From Varroa destructor (Eukaryota; Arthropoda; Arachnida; Mesostigmata; Varroidae), in NCBI RefSeq assembly GCF_002443255.2, contig NW_019211454.1, forward strand, positions 59,978,894 to 60,042,893: a stretch of 64,000 nt of DNA, in the 5' to 3' direction. The notes beneath the pieces were generated by a model. That model saw nothing but the letters and a program-made list of their open reading frames with translations. It did no database searches and had not been told where the DNA came from. Positions 60,601 through 64,000 of this stretch are shown here, in pieces; positions within the stretch are counted from its first letter, which is position 1; each line of letters starts with the position of its first letter. A program made the position numbers and the translations under genes.

Positions 60601-63600
60601 GGGCGACAATGACGCAAGTTCCGCAAATATGTCTGCTGTAAATACGTCCGCAAAGCGTGTTCACTTTTTTAAGTTGAACATTTTTGTATACGTTCAATAG
60701 AATGGTTATCGCGTGTGGACAAGTGTAAATAAACAGCAAGTTAGAAAAGGTTAAGGAGAAAATAAACTAGGCATGCTTCGCGGCTCCGAAGTTACCCTTA
60801 AGCCTGCTTGCTGAACCTATATATGTGCATCTCAGTTATTTTGTTCATGAGCCTTTAAACGCACTACACCACGAAGAAAGCAAGACGAAACGGGTTGAAG
60901 AAGATAATAGTTACGAGTGAATACAATTTCTGAACTTGTAGTTTTCTCGTTTATGACAAAAGTCATAAGGTTTATCGTTTCATCCCACCTAGTCGTCCTC
61001 TTCGGTACGCCTATATCCGAAGCCTCCGATATATCTGAATCACATATAGCTGCCGAGGTTTCCTCGAAAAGTGGCAGTAGTTTTTTTAAAACCGATGTAC
61101 AACAAACCTCATTTTAGCGAACATTGCGTCTTTACTTTTACAATCTGTATATTTTGATTGTAAGTCCTAAGAAGGGTACATAAACACGCATGCGCCAACT
61201 AATACTATAACCCACTTTAAGCGCTTTTAATTGAATCACTCATTCAAGTAGGACTCACGCGACCACGTAGATATACAAAAATCATTGTTATTAATATATA
61301 ATATAAATCATTATTAAACAATATTCCCATGGAGCTAGACATTCAGCTCTCCACGAAACAGGACTACTGCAATAATCAGCTGAACCTCCATGGACTAACT
61401 ACTACGGAATTCATTCGGATTCTCCGGCTTAAAATAGTTAAACTTGTTTTTTCTATTATTAGACCAAAGACGCTCTAATATCCGCCACCGCTTATCAGAC
61501 TATTTCGACAACTGTCAGTTGATCCGATCCAGAGTAGTAAAGCTGTAGAACGGTCAAATAGATGGAACCTGCGGTGGTCTATAGTTTTCAAAATGGTATT
61601 TTCCTTGTCAGCTTATTGTGATTTTTTTGAGGGTACGAATTACTCATTTCTTCTCTGGGCTAACTATTACTGACTCCGTATGGATTGTACAGCATATACT
61701 AAATGAGTCAACTTGGCCATATTCTACATAATCATTATACTTTTTTACGTGTTATACGTTAATATTATGAATTTGTATGTGTCCACTACGGGTACTTGCC
61801 GTGAATCAGTAGATGCTTCTTTTTCTTAGTGGAACACGCTGGGATAAACCGTCAAGGCTCTATTTCATTAAAGAAAGAAGCAGAAACCGATTTGTCTAGC
61901 AAGCTAATATAAGTAGGATATATGTTGTGTTGGTTGGAAGAACGGAAGTACTGAATGATTGCTTCTAAAGGAGAACGCTTTCAAAAGAGATTGTCTTCAA
62001 GAAGATGCCAACAAAAGTTTGAAACTCAGAGTGATTTTCTAGGCTGAATGGATTGCAAACTTATGCCCCTGAAATGTAAGAGGATGCTTGGCGTGACAAC
62101 ATAGGATAAAATGAAATGTAGGCCCGAAACATCTAGCCGAATAGCAGATCAGCGAAGGCTGAACAAGAAGAGTTGGAGTCCAGAGACAGGGTTACGTTAG
62201 ATTGTCCTTCCGGTGATGAACGAGACTGAGAGCGACGAGGTATTACAAAATAGTGCTGCAAAATAGATTTTATGAAGAAATTTCCTTTGGAATGATAAAT
62301 GCTAGTATCCACAATTAAGAGATGTACTATTATAACCTCTAGCAGCATCTAAGGCGCTTTAATTAATTTGCCTAAATGAAGCTGGACAAGCATAGCTAGT
62401 TGGATCCTGAAACGAAGCCCAATTTCTGCTCACAAATCGTCGTCAATGTCTTGTTATCGTCTGTACACGACATTAGGACTAATTTGACTTGGGGAAACCA
62501 TGCGAATAACTTTGCTAGTCATCTAGTAGAATATATGATTATGTTTCATAACTGTAATGCAACATTTCTATCAGCTGCTAGATAATACTGTGTGTACGTT
62601 CATTTAAAACGCTCGAAGGAGACTAATTAAAAACATTCAATTCACAACAGTACGAACAACTATTAACTTATTGCTGTTGTTGTTGCTGCTGTTATTACTT
62701 ACGCAACGTTGTTCTCCCTCATTGATGTCATTAAGAAGTTAACAAAAACGTATTGTTTCTTGCCTTGCCCCAAGGCGCTCAACTACCACTTGAATATAGC
62801 ATCCCCCAGCCCCCGTCTCATCCCTAACCAAACCTAGTTTCCGGCGTCAATGACCCCTTTTAGCGGTTAGTCGTGCCCAATCGATTGTGCCAAACAGGCG
62901 ATTTCGCTCAGAAACACCGGTCACATAGTCCATGCAATGGCAAAGCAAAACCCGGACGAGAACTGCAGTTGCAGCAGTGATCACGGCAGACACAGAGTGG
63001 AAGATAGAATCGTACTGGAGTGATGTGGGGGCTCGAGCCGATTTCCAAATAAAAGGGAGATCGTTGAAACAATGTAATCATTCGCTACTGGTTAGTTTCC
63101 ACGTGGAACGGCAATGTTAAAGTAACGATAATATGAAAACAAATACGATAATAGTGGTAATTACAATAGAAGAGGTAGTTGTAGTAGTGGTAATAATCTA
63201 GTAAGAAGAATCGGAACATAAGAAGAGGAACGTGGACGATTCAATGTTGTACGCACCATGATGCTGCTGCTGCTATGGCTGTTGCACCGCACTCCGGCGC
63301 GTTCGTGTGAAATCGTTCGTTATAATTGCAGAGAGGTAAAAGAAATGACAGGATTAAAGTCGAAGGCAGAGAGAGATACTTTACGAGATAATCAAAATAC
63401 TGCTTCACCTAGAAGTACCGATGCGGCCTAGCTAACAGGTAATTTTCAATCCAGTACTTTCGATTTATTGTCAGCTAGGAAGATGCAGAAGCGTGACGTC
63501 ATGATGTTTCAGCCTCACCTCGAATTTTGCGTATGAAGCATCATGAATCGCTAGATATCTACGTTACTATAGTTGGCACGGCTGGAACTAGGAATCGTAA

Positions 63601-64000
63601 TCAGTTTATCTACGTTAGGACACATTATCAACTAGAAAGCTAAACAGGTTAAGAGGAGAAAACACCAACATGACGATACAAAGACAGCCATGTAAAAATT
63701 CCGAGTTTCACAAGGCAACGTCAGATGTCATCTTGCCCAAAAAAATCTGATGGACAAATAATTATAGGCTTCATCCCTCAATGCTAACTTGAACAGATAT
63801 ACGGCTAGCATCCTTGGACGCCTCTTCGTAACATCCATCTACAAGTTTTCTTCCAGCCACGAACTGCTTTATGTGATCCTTTTTTTTTTTGCTTAACATA
63901 GCAAATTTAATTTACCCAAGTAGGAAATCCTTTTGAGTAAGTTAAGCTTAATTTAGGCTAGGTTAAATTTAATTGCCCGGGTACGTGCAATCTATTTTCT
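57698..64000. other. Right-hand spacer with weak minus-strand frames
   Basis: 57917-58227 minus holds an open frame with a Ser/Thr/Gln-rich part and one hydrophobic helix (ATIGISCLSAFLIALRL). 58331-58510 minus holds an ATG frame with two N-glycosylation-type sites near its start. Plus-strand frames at 58640-59122 and 59579-59920 are unassigned. 62.6-63.3 kb is GC-richer with TTG/CTG repeats. The last 500 bases are AT-rich with poly-T at about 63881. No domain was recognised. Confidence 0.4.
62703..62782 (-). CDS. Candidate internal exon, weak
   Basis: Minus strand: acceptor ttcaagtggtag and consensus donor GTTGC|GTAAGT bound 80 nt open in one frame, reading LSALGQGKKQYVFVNFLMTS and ending MRENNV. 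Start phase 0, end phase 2. The acceptor is poor in pyrimidines. No partner exon was found. Confidence 0.22.

Overview
The window looks like nuclear DNA from an animal, most likely an arthropod. A MADF-BESS transcription-factor-like gene (a family strongly expanded in arthropods), AT-rich spacers full of TA/TG/CTG microsatellites, GT-AG splice sites, AATAAA signals and one exact 100-N scaffold gap (15427-15526) all fit this. A mite or other chelicerate is possible, but I cannot prove it from the sequence. No rRNA, tRNA, CRISPR, intact transposon or prokaryotic operon is visible.

Two genes are certain. On the minus strand, 24174-25313 encodes a 379-residue single-exon protein with a MADF DNA-binding domain and a C-terminal BESS-like motif. 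On the plus strand, 30426-31433 encodes a four-pass DHHC protein S-acyltransferase of the ZDHHC2/15/20 branch. It has a probable 5' exon at 29007-29077, a 1.34 kb first intron and a clear polyadenylation signal at 31726.

The rest is gene-poor. It holds many short open segments, some flanked by good splice sites or followed by poly(A) signals, which I list as candidate exons with modest confidence. From the left these are: the 3' end of a plus-strand gene entering the window (2-58 and 1132-1224); minus-strand terminal exons at 4616-4864 and 7185-7653 (the latter needs a 58-nt intron or a frameshift); a possible small secreted peptide at 8443; plus-strand internal exons at 10380, 14390 and 17810; a six-cysteine terminal exon at 20245-20457; then 32894, 37716, 40131(-), 43749(-), 45346, 46944, 57026, 57590 and 62703(-). 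Phases between distant candidates mostly do not prove they belong together, so I do not assemble them into genes.

GC-richer tracts with CAG/CTG-type repeats (about 4.6-6.2, 42.1-42.9, 44.6-46.4, 51.4-52.6, 54.5-55.2 and 62.6-63.3 kb) look like UTR or promoter-proximal DNA. Several near-perfect hairpins and a G-quadruplex-type run are noted. I see no pathway shared by the two certain genes, and nothing that clearly forms a new multi-gene system. The best leads are the cysteine-rich exon, the divergent active-site loop of the DHHC enzyme, and two candidate very short introns (51 and 58 nt).
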